A stretch of 15,229 nucleotides of DNA from Desulfobacterales bacterium (GTDB taxonomy: Bacteria > Desulfobacterota > Desulfobacteria > Desulfobacterales > UBA2174_A). A model generated the notes under the pieces. It was not told the DNA's origin, did no database searches, and was given only the letters and a program-made list of their open reading frames with translations. Each line of letters opens with the position of its first letter. Position 1 is the first letter of the stretch. Below are positions 8,435 through 15,229 of the stretch, in pieces. The position numbers were made by a program, and so were the translations under genes. The stretch is from positions 1 to 15,229 of the forward strand of contig JALOPD010000070.1 in NCBI GenBank assembly GCA_025454075.1. The letters run 5' to 3'.

Positions 8435-8463
8435 ACCCTAGATCGCTGGTGTGGGTTTGTCAA
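8435..8463 (-). promoter_or_regulatory. Sigma70-type promoter for the epimerase-to-cysK run
   Basis: Minus-strand TTGACA at 8463-8458 (perfect -35), a 17-bp spacer, and TAGGGT at 8440-8435 as a weak -10. It lies 35 bp before the epimerase ATG. The -35 box overlaps the stop codon of the Fur remnant (TTGACA contains its TGA). Confidence 0.45.
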
Positions 8464-8700
8464 CCGAAGCAGGTGGGCTTGTAGGGGACGGTCGGCGGTT
8501 CCACCGACCGGCTCTGGCATTGCGGGCAGATGCCCGTAAACTCCGGTTTGTGGCCGACGATCGGAAAGTCGAAGGCTTCCCCGACCGACCGGTCGATGCC
8601 AACGCCTAGTTCGACGCAGGCATCCACCCGCCGGTCGCAGTGCAGGCAGCGGATAGGGTCATGATCCCCGGCCCGGCCGCCGAAGCGCTTCAGGTGCCGC
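8460..8700 (-). pseudogene. C-terminal remnant of a Fur-family metalloregulator
   Basis: About 80 codons immediately after the citrate synthase stop, in another frame. They read as the Fur dimerisation domain: HLKRFGG, then GDHDPIRCLHC with the first CxxC, a helix, then IVGHKPEFTGICPQC with the second CxxC. The paired CxxC motifs form the structural zinc site in this family, and the GH-x-x-E-F-x-G-I-C-P-x-C ending is characteristic. The whole N-terminal winged helix that binds DNA is missing. No ATG, GTG or TTG lies in frame before the first CxxC after the upstream gene ends; the only later candidate, a GTG, would lose that motif. It therefore looks like a 5'-deleted gene. A sequencing error would not explain it, since the missing domain is absent from all frames upstream, where citrate synthase is intact. 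Confidence 0.75.
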
Positions 8701-9888
8701 CTACCCCTTTTTGCGCGTTTCAAGAGGCACGAACTCGCATACATCGGGGCCGCAGTAGTCCCCGACGTACTCGGATTCCGGACGGTAGAGCACGGGCTTG
8801 GCCCCGGCTCCGCCGAACTGCTCTTCGATGACGTGGGCCGCCCAGCCGGCCACGCGGGCGATGGCGAACACGGGCGTGAACAGGTCGACCGGAATCCCGA
8901 GATAGTAGTACAGTGACGCACTGTAAAAATCGACGTTGACGGGGATGTCCGCGTTCTTGCGCGCGCGGAAGATTTCCTTGGCGGTCTTCTCGATCAGGGT
9001 GGACATCTCGTACCACCGCGGGTTGCCGACGCCCTCCCCCAGTGCCTTGGACATGGGCGCCAGGATGTGCGCCCGGGGGTCGTCCACGTCGTAGACCGCA
9101 TGCCCGAGGCCGAAGATCTTGCGGCCCGCGTCGAGCTCGGCATTGACGAAATCCGCCACCTTGTCGGCGCTGCCGAGCTTGAGCAGCATCTGCATGACCC
9201 TGGCATTGGCCCCGCCGTGCAGCGCCCCGGACAGGGAGCCCACGCCGGCGGCGACCGCTGCGTACATGTGCGCCTGGGTGGAGGCCACCTCGCGGGCGGC
9301 AAAGGTGGAGGCGTTGAAGGCGTGCTCGGCGTGCAGGACGAGCGCGGTGTCGATGGCGCGGGTCGCCGTTTCGTCCGGGGCCCGACCGTTCAGCATGTAG
9401 AGAAAATTGGCGGCATGGCCGAGCTCGGGCGACGGCGCCATCGGGTCCTTGCCGCTGCGGATGCGGTGCCAGGCGGCGACAACGGTCGGGAACCGGGCGA
9501 TCAGCCGATGGGCCATGCGCAGGGCGGCCTCCCTGGAGAACTCCGCGATGTCGGGGTCGTGGTTGGCGAGCATCGGCACCGCCGCCTGGAGGATGTCCAT
9601 CGGCACCGATTTGGGCGGCCGCGTTTTCAAGGCGGCGATGAGCCCCGGAGGGACGCCCCGTTCGGCGGCCAATTTGGCGCGGAAGCCCTTTAACTCCTCG
9701 GCCGTCGGCAGAACCTCATGGAGGAGCAGGTGGGCGACCTCCTCGTAGCCGGCCTTCGCCAGATCCTGAATCTTGTATCCGCGGTAAATCAGACGGCCGT
9801 TCTTCCCGTCGACCTCGCAAATGCGGGTGTTGGCGATCGTCACACCCCGCAGCCCGGTGTTCAACGTGATCTTGCATTCCTCTTCCAT
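8701..9888 (-). CDS. gltA: Citrate synthase (or 2-methylcitrate synthase)
   Basis: 395 residues, within the range for the short bacterial/archaeal type. It condenses acetyl-CoA with oxaloacetate to give citrate. The catalytic residues are present: His224 in GALHGGAN, His263 in GLGHAVYDVDDPRA and Asp320 in NVDFYSAS. Other family marks are YRGYKIQDLA near residue 35, LHAEHAFNAST at 185-195, and the C-terminal IARVAGWAAHVIEEQ with the substrate-binding Arg. The GHAV form of the second His motif replaces the commoner GHRVY of short bacterial enzymes. Propionyl-CoA use cannot be excluded from sequence alone. The start is the ATG at 9888 with a G-rich site (GGGGGA) six bases upstream. It is divergent from the nqr operon across a 276-bp spacer and is followed directly by the Fur remnant. 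Confidence 0.95.
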   Translation of the reverse strand: MEEECKITLNTGLRGVTIANTRICEVDGKNGRLIYRGYKIQDLAKAGYEEVAHLLLHEVLPTAEELKGFRAKLAAERGVPPGLIAALKTRPPKSVPMDILQAAVPMLANHDPDIAEFSREAALRMAHRLIARFPTVVAAWHRIRSGKDPMAPSPELGHAANFLYMLNGRAPDETATRAIDTALVLHAEHAFNASTFAAREVASTQAHMYAAVAAGVGSLSGALHGGANARVMQMLLKLGSADKVADFVNAELDAGRKIFGLGHAVYDVDDPRAHILAPMSKALGEGVGNPRWYEMSTLIEKTAKEIFRARKNADIPVNVDFYSASLYYYLGIPVDLFTPVFAIARVAGWAAHVIEEQFGGAGAKPVLYRPESEYVGDYCGPDVCEFVPLETRKKG

Positions 9889-10030
9889 GGCCTATCCCCC
9901 GGTGTTGAAGCGGTCAGACATCAATCCACATGTCGACCTCATTGCCGCCATGCGAACACGTGCCTTTGGCCCTGACATGCTTTTTCACATCGGAGTGCTT
10001 AAACGCGGGCATCGAATTATTTAAAATCCA

Positions 10031-10059
10031 AACATTGTCTGGAGACACGAAAAAGTCAA
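10031..10059 (-). promoter_or_regulatory. Possible promoter for citrate synthase
   Basis: Minus-strand TTGACT at 10059-10054, a 17-bp spacer and AATGTT at 10036-10031. The -35 is good and the -10 poor. It lies in the only AT-rich stretch of the spacer between citrate synthase and nqrA. Confidence 0.25.
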
Positions 10060-10108
10060 GCCCAATCGCACCATTGATCGTGAAAGCAACGCCGGCGGGG
10101 GCGGCCGG

Positions 10109-10138
10109 TTGAAATGCCCGCGGAAGGCATGCTATAGG
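10109..10138 (+). promoter_or_regulatory. Sigma70-type promoter for the nqr operon
   Basis: TTGAAA at 10109-10114 (five of six consensus bases), an 18-bp spacer and TATAGG at 10133-10138 (four of six, with TATA intact). The expected transcript start near 10146 would leave a leader of only about 20 bases, which includes the GGAG ribosome site nine bases before the nqrA ATG. Confidence 0.5.
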
Positions 10139-10164
10139 CCGAGGCGCCACCGGAGTCGGACTTC

Positions 10165-11514
10165 ATGAACACCGTGCATCTCGAAAAAGGCTACCACCTA
10201 AGGCTTACCGGCAGGCCGTCGGCCGAACTCGAGGTCCTGCCACGGCCGGCGCGGGTCGCCGTCGTGCCGGAGCGCCTGCCGTTCGTCAAGCCCCGTCTCA
10301 AGGTCAAGGTCGGCGACCGGGTGAAGACCGGGTCCGCGCTGTTCGAGGACAAGCGGCACCCCGGTGTCTCCTATCGGTCCCCCGGGGCGGGCACGGTGAG
10401 CTCCATTTTGTTCGGCCCCCGGCGGGTGGTGCGCCACATCGTCGTGGATCTCGATGACAAAGAAGCGTTTGAGGAATTTGGGCCGATCGATCGCGAGGCC
10501 CTTGAGGGAATCGATCGGCTCGAACTGATAGACAGGCTCATGGCGGGCGGCCTGTGGCCGCTCCTCCGCGAGCTTCCGTTCCGGCACGCTGCCGGCATCA
10601 AGACCCGGCCCTCGGCGATTTTTGTCCATCTGGACAACCTTGATCCCTTCCACCCGCTGCCATCGGTCTACCTCCGGGGGTGCGAGGATCTGTTCGAGTT
10701 CGGACTCCGGGCCCTCGAACGGGCCGCCGATGCCCCGGTCAAAATCTCCATCGCCAAGGAAAACGCTTCCACCGTCAACGGGCTGCGCAGCCGCATCACC
10801 CATGTCTACACCGGCAACTACCCCTCCCATGACCCCGGGGTGTTGCTCTACCGCACGAAACGATCCGCCGACGAGAACCACGCCTGGTTCATCTCCGGGC
10901 AGGGGGTGCTCCTGCTGGCCCAGTTTCTGCGGGAAGGCTGCCTGCCCACCGAACAGACGCTGGTCGTTGCCGGCCCCGGGGTGAAAAGCCCCCGACACGT
11001 CAGGGCCCGGATCGGCGCCCCCATTTCCGACCTGAGCAAGGGGCGGGTGCCGGCTCCCGAGAGCCGATGCATCGCCGGAGGGGTGTTCAGCGGGTTGCCG
11101 GCGGCGATGGACTCCTTTTTGAATGCGGGGGAAACGTCGCTGGTCTATCTGCCCGAGGGTGCCGTGAGCCCCCCGCCCCTCGAATGGATGATGCCGGGGC
11201 GCGATGTTCCCAGCTACTCGCGGGCCTTCCTCTCCGCTTTCGCCCCCCCGCGCGAACGCAGCATGAGCTGCAATCGGCACGGGGGGCTGCGGGCCTGCAT
11301 CCAATGCGGCTTTTGCGCGCGGGTCTGCCCGGTGGATATCCTGCCGCAGCTGACCTACAAGGCCGTTCTCGCGGAGGAAGTGGAGGAGTCCCTGGCCCAC
11401 GGCCTGCTCGACTGCGTGGAGTGCGGGCTGTGCTCGTTCGTGTGCCCGTCCAAGATCGACCTGCTCCAGGCCCTGCGCCGCGCCCGGGAAGCCTACTACG
11501 ACGACATCGCGTGA
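10165..11514 (+). CDS. nqrA: Na+-translocating NADH:quinone oxidoreductase subunit A, with two RnfC-like 4Fe-4S motifs
   Basis: 449 residues, close to the 447 or so of well-studied NqrA. The N-terminus matches NqrA (HLEKGYHLRLTGRPS, then LKVKVGDRVKTGSALFEDK and PGAGTVSSI, the biotinyl/lipoyl-like region), and the centre matches the Rossmann-like and SLBB parts. Unlike the NqrA of Vibrio, the C-terminus holds two complete cysteine motifs: C378-x2-C381-x2-C384-x3-C388-P and C417-x2-C420-x2-C423-x3-C427-P, as in the related RnfC. It therefore probably binds two 4Fe-4S clusters. It is the peripheral cytoplasmic subunit on the membrane complex encoded by the next five genes. The gene begins the operon, with its own promoter just upstream, and stops five bases before nqrB. 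I call it NqrA rather than RnfC because of its N-terminal match and because nqrB to nqrF follow. Confidence 0.92.
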   Translation: MNTVHLEKGYHLRLTGRPSAELEVLPRPARVAVVPERLPFVKPRLKVKVGDRVKTGSALFEDKRHPGVSYRSPGAGTVSSILFGPRRVVRHIVVDLDDKEAFEEFGPIDREALEGIDRLELIDRLMAGGLWPLLRELPFRHAAGIKTRPSAIFVHLDNLDPFHPLPSVYLRGCEDLFEFGLRALERAADAPVKISIAKENASTVNGLRSRITHVYTGNYPSHDPGVLLYRTKRSADENHAWFISGQGVLLLAQFLREGCLPTEQTLVVAGPGVKSPRHVRARIGAPISDLSKGRVPAPESRCIAGGVFSGLPAAMDSFLNAGETSLVYLPEGAVSPPPLEWMMPGRDVPSYSRAFLSAFAPPRERSMSCNRHGGLRACIQCGFCARVCPVDILPQLTYKAVLAEEVEESLAHGLLDCVECGLCSFVCPSKIDLLQALRRAREAYYDDIA

Positions 11515-11518
11515 GCTC

Positions 11519-12703
11519 ATGAACCCGATCAACCGGTTTTTCGACTCCCAGCGCCGCCACTTCGAAAAGGGCGGCCGCTTCGAAAAATACTATTTCGTCT
11601 ACGAAAACATCGAATCGATCTTCTATCCTCCCCCCCACGTGACCACGGTGAGCCCCATGGTCCGCGACCGGCTCGACGTCAAGCGGTTCATGTTCCTGGT
11701 TGTCGTGGCCCTGCTGCCCCACTATGCCTTCGGGGTCTTCAACGTCGGCTACCAGTCGCACCTCGCCTCCGGGCTGCCGCCGGACTTCTGGCCGGCGGTA
11801 GCCAAGGGGCTGCAAGTGGTGGTGCCGATGGTGGCGGTCACCTACGCCGTAGGGTACTTCTGGGAAGCCCTGTTTGCCACCGTGCGCAAGCACGAGATCA
11901 GCGAGGGGCTTTTTGTCAGCTGCGCCCTTTTTCCGCTGACCCTGCCTCCGACCCAGCCCCTCTGGCAGGTGGCCCTCGGCATCTCCTTCGGGATCGTCAT
12001 CGGCAAGGAGATCTTCGGCGGCACCGGCCGCAATTTCCTCAACCCGGCCCTGACGGGCCGCGCCTTTCTCTACTTTGCCTACCCGGTCCAAACCTCCGGC
12101 GATGCCGTCTGGACCGTTTTGGCCGCCGGCCGCACAGCGCCCGTGGACGCCTTCACCAGCGCCACTCCGCTGGCGGTGGCGGCGGCCACCGAGAGCGGCA
12201 GCGTCCCACAAGCGTGGGTGGATGCCGGCTACAGCACGGCCAAACTCTTTTTCGGGCTCTACCCGGACTCGATCGGCGCCTCGGCGACCTTCCTCTGCAT
12301 CGTCGGCGCCCTCTTTCTGATCACGGTGGGGGTGGCCGACCACCGCATCATCCTGGGCGACATCCTCGGGTTTCTGGCGACGGCGGGGCTGCTCAACCTG
12401 CTTGCAGGGCCGGGCTCATCGCCTTACCTTCACTTAAGCCCGCTGCATCACCTGCTGGTGGGCGGGGCGGCCTTCGGCATCGCCTACATGACCACCGATC
12501 CGGTCTCCGCGCCGGCCCTGCCGGGGGCGCGCTGGGTCTACGGGTTTTTGATCGGGATGCTGACGGTGCTGATGCGCGTGTTCAACCCGGCGTTCCCCGA
12601 GGGGATCGGGATCGCCATCCTGTTCATGAACTGCTTTGCGCCGCTGATAGACGAGATCCAGCTCAAGGTGCGCCTCAAGAAACGGGTGCCCAATGTCCGG
12701 TAA
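11519..12703 (+). CDS. nqrB: Na+-translocating NADH:quinone oxidoreductase subunit B
   Basis: 394 residues with about ten hydrophobic segments starting near residue 57; the cytoplasmic N-terminus (NPINRFFDSQRRHFEKGGRF) is typical of NqrB. This subunit carries a covalently attached FMN and riboflavin and lies on the sodium path. The FMN acceptor is most likely Thr216 in FTSATPLAV, aligned with the S-G-A-T site of Vibrio NqrB; here the Gly is replaced by Ala-preceding Ser (SAT). The conserved segment FGGTGRNFLNPALTGRAFL at 166-184 and the C-terminal AYMTTDPVSAP and FNPAFPEGIGIAILFMN segments are present. It starts four bases after the nqrA stop and its last 11 bases overlap nqrC, so the operon is tightly coupled. 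There is no strong Shine-Dalgarno. Confidence 0.95.
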   Translation: MNPINRFFDSQRRHFEKGGRFEKYYFVYENIESIFYPPPHVTTVSPMVRDRLDVKRFMFLVVVALLPHYAFGVFNVGYQSHLASGLPPDFWPAVAKGLQVVVPMVAVTYAVGYFWEALFATVRKHEISEGLFVSCALFPLTLPPTQPLWQVALGISFGIVIGKEIFGGTGRNFLNPALTGRAFLYFAYPVQTSGDAVWTVLAAGRTAPVDAFTSATPLAVAAATESGSVPQAWVDAGYSTAKLFFGLYPDSIGASATFLCIVGALFLITVGVADHRIILGDILGFLATAGLLNLLAGPGSSPYLHLSPLHHLLVGGAAFGIAYMTTDPVSAPALPGARWVYGFLIGMLTVLMRVFNPAFPEGIGIAILFMNCFAPLIDEIQLKVRLKKRVPNVR

Positions 12704-13430
12704 CTTCAAGAGCCTTCTGTTCGCGCTGATTCTGTGCATCGTGTGCAGCCTGCTGTTGACGGGCGCTTCGAGCGGACTCAGGCCCTGGCAGGAGCGCAAC
12801 GCGTTGACCGACCGCCACCGCAACGTTCTGCGGGCGGCGGGGCTGCTGGAGGAAGGGCGCTCCTATTCCGCCGCCGAGGTCGAGCGGCTCTACCGGGAGC
12901 GCATCCGCGAATTGCAGGTGGATCCGGCGGGGCGCATCCTGGAGAGGACCGATTCGCCCAAAGATGCCGCCGGTCTTCCCATCTACCTCAGCGTCGAGGG
13001 CGAGGAGATCATCGGCTACATCGTCCCGATCGATTCGCGCGGGCTCTGGGGCCCGATCCAGGGCTACCTCGCCCTGGATCGCGATGGGGCCACCGTCAAG
13101 GGGTTTGCCGTCTACCAGCACGCCGAAACACCGGGCCTGGGGGGGGAGATCGAAAAGCGGTGGTTTCGCGACAACTGGGTCGGAAAGAAGATCGTCACCC
13201 GGGAGGGCCGATTCGTCTCGGTGGGCATTGCCAAGGGCCGGGCGGAGGAGACGGTCCCCAAGGAGAAACAGTTGAACTACGTGGACGGAATCAGCGGTGC
13301 CACCCTTACCGGCAAGTACCTTGCCGCCGGCATCAAGGACACCCTGAGCCGCTACGAGCCGGTATCCATCAAGTTCCGCAAGAACCTGCTGACCGAGCTG
13401 GGGCTGCCGTCCCCCGCTGCCTCGAACTGA
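12693..13430 (+). CDS. nqrC: Na+-translocating NADH:quinone oxidoreductase subunit C
   Basis: 245 residues. One N-terminal membrane helix (about 6-24) anchors a soluble FMN-binding domain outside the cytoplasmic membrane. The domain shows GLWGPIQGYLALD at 117-129, then H143-x-E-T-P-G-L-G-G, and DGISGATLTG at 199-208. The FMN is joined by a phosphoester bond to the threonine of the SGAT motif, here Thr204; attachment needs the flavin transferase ApbE, which is not in the window. The 11-base overlap with nqrB (12693-12703) means it has no free ribosome site and is probably read by re-initiation. The length is normal for the family. Confidence 0.95.
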   Translation: MSGNFKSLLFALILCIVCSLLLTGASSGLRPWQERNALTDRHRNVLRAAGLLEEGRSYSAAEVERLYRERIRELQVDPAGRILERTDSPKDAAGLPIYLSVEGEEIIGYIVPIDSRGLWGPIQGYLALDRDGATVKGFAVYQHAETPGLGGEIEKRWFRDNWVGKKIVTREGRFVSVGIAKGRAEETVPKEKQLNYVDGISGATLTGKYLAAGIKDTLSRYEPVSIKFRKNLLTELGLPSPAASN

Positions 13431-13446
13431 TGCCGATGGAGGCCTC

Positions 13447-14094
13447 ATGAACACCGTCGTGGCCAAACCCTGGGCGGCCGTCAGGCGCACCGTCGCCTAC
13501 AAGGAAGTCATCAAGGCCCTCTGGAAAACCAACCCCATCTCCAAGCAGATCCTCGGCATCTGCTCGGCGCTGGCGGTGACGGTCCAGATGCAAACGGCCG
13601 TCGCCATGGGGCTCGCCCTGACGACGGTGGTGGCTTTTTCAAGCCTGATCGTCTCCTTGCTGCGGGCGAGCATCCCGCGCAACATCCGCATCATCGTCCA
13701 GGTCGCCGTGATCGCCACCCTGGTGATCATCGCCGACGAGCTGCTCAAGGCCTTCCTGTACGACGTGAGCAAGCAGCTTTCGGTCTTTGTCGGCCTGATC
13801 GTCACCAACTGCATCGTTCTCGGCCGCACGGAGGCTTACGCGATGAACAACCCCCCGGGGCGGGCCTTCCTCGACGGGTTGGCCAACGGGCTGGGGTACA
13901 CCTCGGTCCTGGTCGGGGTGGCCTTTTTGCGGGAGCTTTTCGGCTCCGGGCGGGTGCTGGGCTACCCGGTGATCCCGGAGGCGTTCTACCAGGCCGGTTA
14001 TGTGAACAACGGGCTGCTCGTGCTGGCACCGGGCGCCTTCATCATGATCGGCCTTTTCGTCTGGTTGGAGCACACCCTGCTGGAGAGAAAATAG
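13447..14094 (+). CDS. nqrD: Na+-translocating NADH:quinone oxidoreductase subunit D
   Basis: 215 residues with six predicted membrane helices. It is homologous to RnfE and, with NqrE, forms an inverted pair in the membrane. Cys39 (LGICSALAVT) and Cys122 (IVTNCIVLGRTEAYA) match the two cysteines that, together with two from NqrE, hold an intramembrane 2Fe-2S centre in known Nqr. NPPGRAFLDGLANGLGY and the FLRELFGSGRVLG loop are family signatures. GGAGG lies four to five bases before ATG, making it the best ribosome site in the operon, consistent with the 16-bp gap after nqrC. Confidence 0.96.
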   Translation: MNTVVAKPWAAVRRTVAYKEVIKALWKTNPISKQILGICSALAVTVQMQTAVAMGLALTTVVAFSSLIVSLLRASIPRNIRIIVQVAVIATLVIIADELLKAFLYDVSKQLSVFVGLIVTNCIVLGRTEAYAMNNPPGRAFLDGLANGLGYTSVLVGVAFLRELFGSGRVLGYPVIPEAFYQAGYVNNGLLVLAPGAFIMIGLFVWLEHTLLERK

Positions 14095-14096
14095 CG

Positions 14097-14705
14097 GTGG
14101 AAAACCTGATCGGCATCGGGGTCAACTCGATCTTCGTCGGCAACATCCTGTTGTCCTATTTCCTGGGGATGTGCTCGTTTCTGGCGGTTTCGCGCAACCT
14201 GAAGACCGCTGCGGGGCTGGGGGTGGCGGTCATCTTCGTCATGGCGCTCACCACCCCGGCCAACTGGCTGATCTACCGCTTCCTACTGGCGCCCGGGGCG
14301 CTGGCCTGGGCCGGGCTGCCTGAGATCAACCTGAGCTTTCTAAAGCTCATTCTGTTCATCGCCCAGATCGCGGCGATCGTGCCGGTGCTGGAGATGGTCA
14401 TCGACCGTGACTCCCCGGCGCTCTACACGGGGCTGGGCGTCTACCTGCCGCTGATTACGGTCAACTGCGCCATCCTGGGCGTATCGCTTTTCATGGTCGA
14501 GCGCAGCTACACGTTCGCCGAGACCCTGGTGTACGGGGCCGGATCGGGCACCGGCTGGTGCCTGGCCATCATCGCCATGGCGGCCATCCAGAAGAAGCTG
14601 CGGTATGCCGACGTGCCTGCGGGGTTGCAGGGCTTCGGGCAGAGCATGATCGTCACCGGCCTGATCGCCATCGGCTTCATGCTCTTTGCGGGGGTTTCCA
14701 TTTGA
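14097..14705 (+). CDS. nqrE: Na+-translocating NADH:quinone oxidoreductase subunit E
   Basis: 202 residues with six membrane helices, homologous to RnfA. Cys26 (LGMCSFLAVSRNLKTA) and Cys124 (TVNCAILG) are the partners of the NqrD cysteines for the intramembrane iron-sulfur centre. The segments LEMVIDRDSPALYTGLGVYLPLITVNC and VYGAGSGTGWCLAIIAMA are typical. Translation starts at GTG (14097), two bases after the nqrD stop, with GGAG about eleven bases upstream. GTG is chosen because the known N-terminus begins at this point and no ATG precedes the homology. Its stop overlaps the nqrF start by four bases. Confidence 0.96.
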   Translation: MENLIGIGVNSIFVGNILLSYFLGMCSFLAVSRNLKTAAGLGVAVIFVMALTTPANWLIYRFLLAPGALAWAGLPEINLSFLKLILFIAQIAAIVPVLEMVIDRDSPALYTGLGVYLPLITVNCAILGVSLFMVERSYTFAETLVYGAGSGTGWCLAIIAMAAIQKKLRYADVPAGLQGFGQSMIVTGLIAIGFMLFAGVSI

Positions 14706-15229
14706 ACGAATACGTCGTCAGCACCGCGGTGTTCGCCGGCGTGATCGTCGTTCTGGTCGGGATTCTGCTGCTGGTGGAGTCCCGGGTGGTGCAGAAGGGC
14801 GAGCGGCGGATCTTCATCAACGACGAACCGGAAAAGAGCCTTCAGGTGCCGAGCGGGCGAACGCTGCTGGCCGCGCTCGCGGAAAACAAGATCTACCTGC
14901 CGTCGGGCTGCGGCGGGGGCGGCTCCTGCGGACTGTGCAAATGCAAGGTCGAGTCGGGGGGGCGGGACATCCTGCCCACGGAGCTGGCCCACCTCACCCG
15001 CAAGCAGCGACTGGAGGGCATCCGCATCTCCTGCCAGCTCAAGGTCAAGGAGGACATGCGGGTCCGCATCCCGGAGGAGATCTTCAGCATCAAGAAGTAC
15101 AGCGCCACGGTGGTGTCAAACGAAAACGTGGCCACCTTCATCAAAGAGCTGATCCTGCGGCTGGAGCCCGGGCAGGCGCTCAACTTCAAGTCCGGCGCCT
15201 ATGTCCAGATCGACATCCCCCGCTACCAC
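14702..15229 (+). CDS. nqrF: Na+-translocating NADH:quinone oxidoreductase subunit F, C-terminus beyond the window
   Basis: 176 codons are present; the FAD- and NADH-binding part lies beyond the right edge. NqrF is the NADH-oxidising entry subunit. A single N-terminal helix (about residues 8-25) is followed by a plant-type ferredoxin domain with Cys70, Cys76, Cys79 (GCGGGGSCGLCKC) and Cys111 (RISCQL), the ligands of the 2Fe-2S cluster. With the TTG at 14702 as start, these four numbers equal those of Vibrio cholerae NqrF, which strongly supports that rare start codon. The start overlaps the nqrE stop (TTGA). The flavin domain begins near residue 128 and reaches KSGAYVQIDIPRY at the edge. Confidence 0.95.
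   Translation, partial: MNEYVVSTAVFAGVIVVLVGILLLVESRVVQKGERRIFINDEPEKSLQVPSGRTLLAALAENKIYLPSGCGGGGSCGLCKCKVESGGRDILPTELAHLTRKQRLEGIRISCQLKVKEDMRVRIPEEIFSIKKYSATVVSNENVATFIKELILRLEPGQALNFKSGAYVQIDIPRYH

Noticed and set aside
9935..9970. A sigma54-like GGCACG...CGC element on the minus strand
   Set aside because: The spacing between the GG and GC elements is 9 instead of the required 10 bases.
10198..12343. Long minus-strand frames (444 and 418 codons) across nqrA and nqrB
   Set aside because: They are antisense shadows of genes with clear cofactor motifs, and are typical of GC-rich codon use.

Overview
The window reads as a stretch of high-GC bacterial chromosome. It most resembles a Desulfobacterota (deltaproteobacterial) anaerobe. 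That placement is inferred from the gene set (an Nqr operon whose NqrA keeps ferredoxin motifs, an EpsC-type serine acetyltransferase, a DUF2156 protein and a citrate synthase) and was not tested by any search. There are no RNA genes, CRISPR arrays or insertion sequences that I can see.

Left part (1-3285): a small accessory-looking group of hydrolase-like genes. On the minus strand, an unrecognised 294-residue protein with a conserved-looking Cys-His core is followed by a subtilisin-family (S8) protease that runs off the left edge. The protease has a beta-sandwich-like domain between its propeptide-like region and its catalytic domain. Divergent from them is an exported HEXXH protein (DUF922-like). 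The shared 153-bp intergenic region carries three CAATTG palindromes. By eye this part is less GC-rich than the rest, so it may have been acquired.

Middle part (3343-9888, all minus strand): in transcription order, citrate synthase, a remnant of a Fur-family regulator, a TIGR01777 NAD-dependent epimerase, a winged-helix protein of unknown role, a remnant of exonuclease III, an FMN-reductase-like flavoprotein, a DUF2156 acyltransferase-like protein, cysE and cysK. From the epimerase onward the genes are close enough for one operon that ends in cysteine synthesis. The two remnants are both C-terminal ends of genes lying directly behind intact genes, which suggests two deletion or replacement events.

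Right part (10165-15229, plus strand): nqrABCDEF, the sodium-pumping NADH:quinone oxidoreductase, complete except for the end of nqrF at the window edge. A good sigma70-type promoter lies just upstream. Key cofactor residues are visible: the covalent-FMN threonine sites in NqrB and NqrC, the paired membrane cysteines in NqrD and NqrE, and the 2Fe-2S cysteines in NqrF. NqrA carries a C-terminal pair of 4Fe-4S motifs like its relative RnfC.

The best leads are the NqrA/RnfC hybrid, the two gene remnants, and the three-hydrolase cluster with the unknown Cys-His protein.
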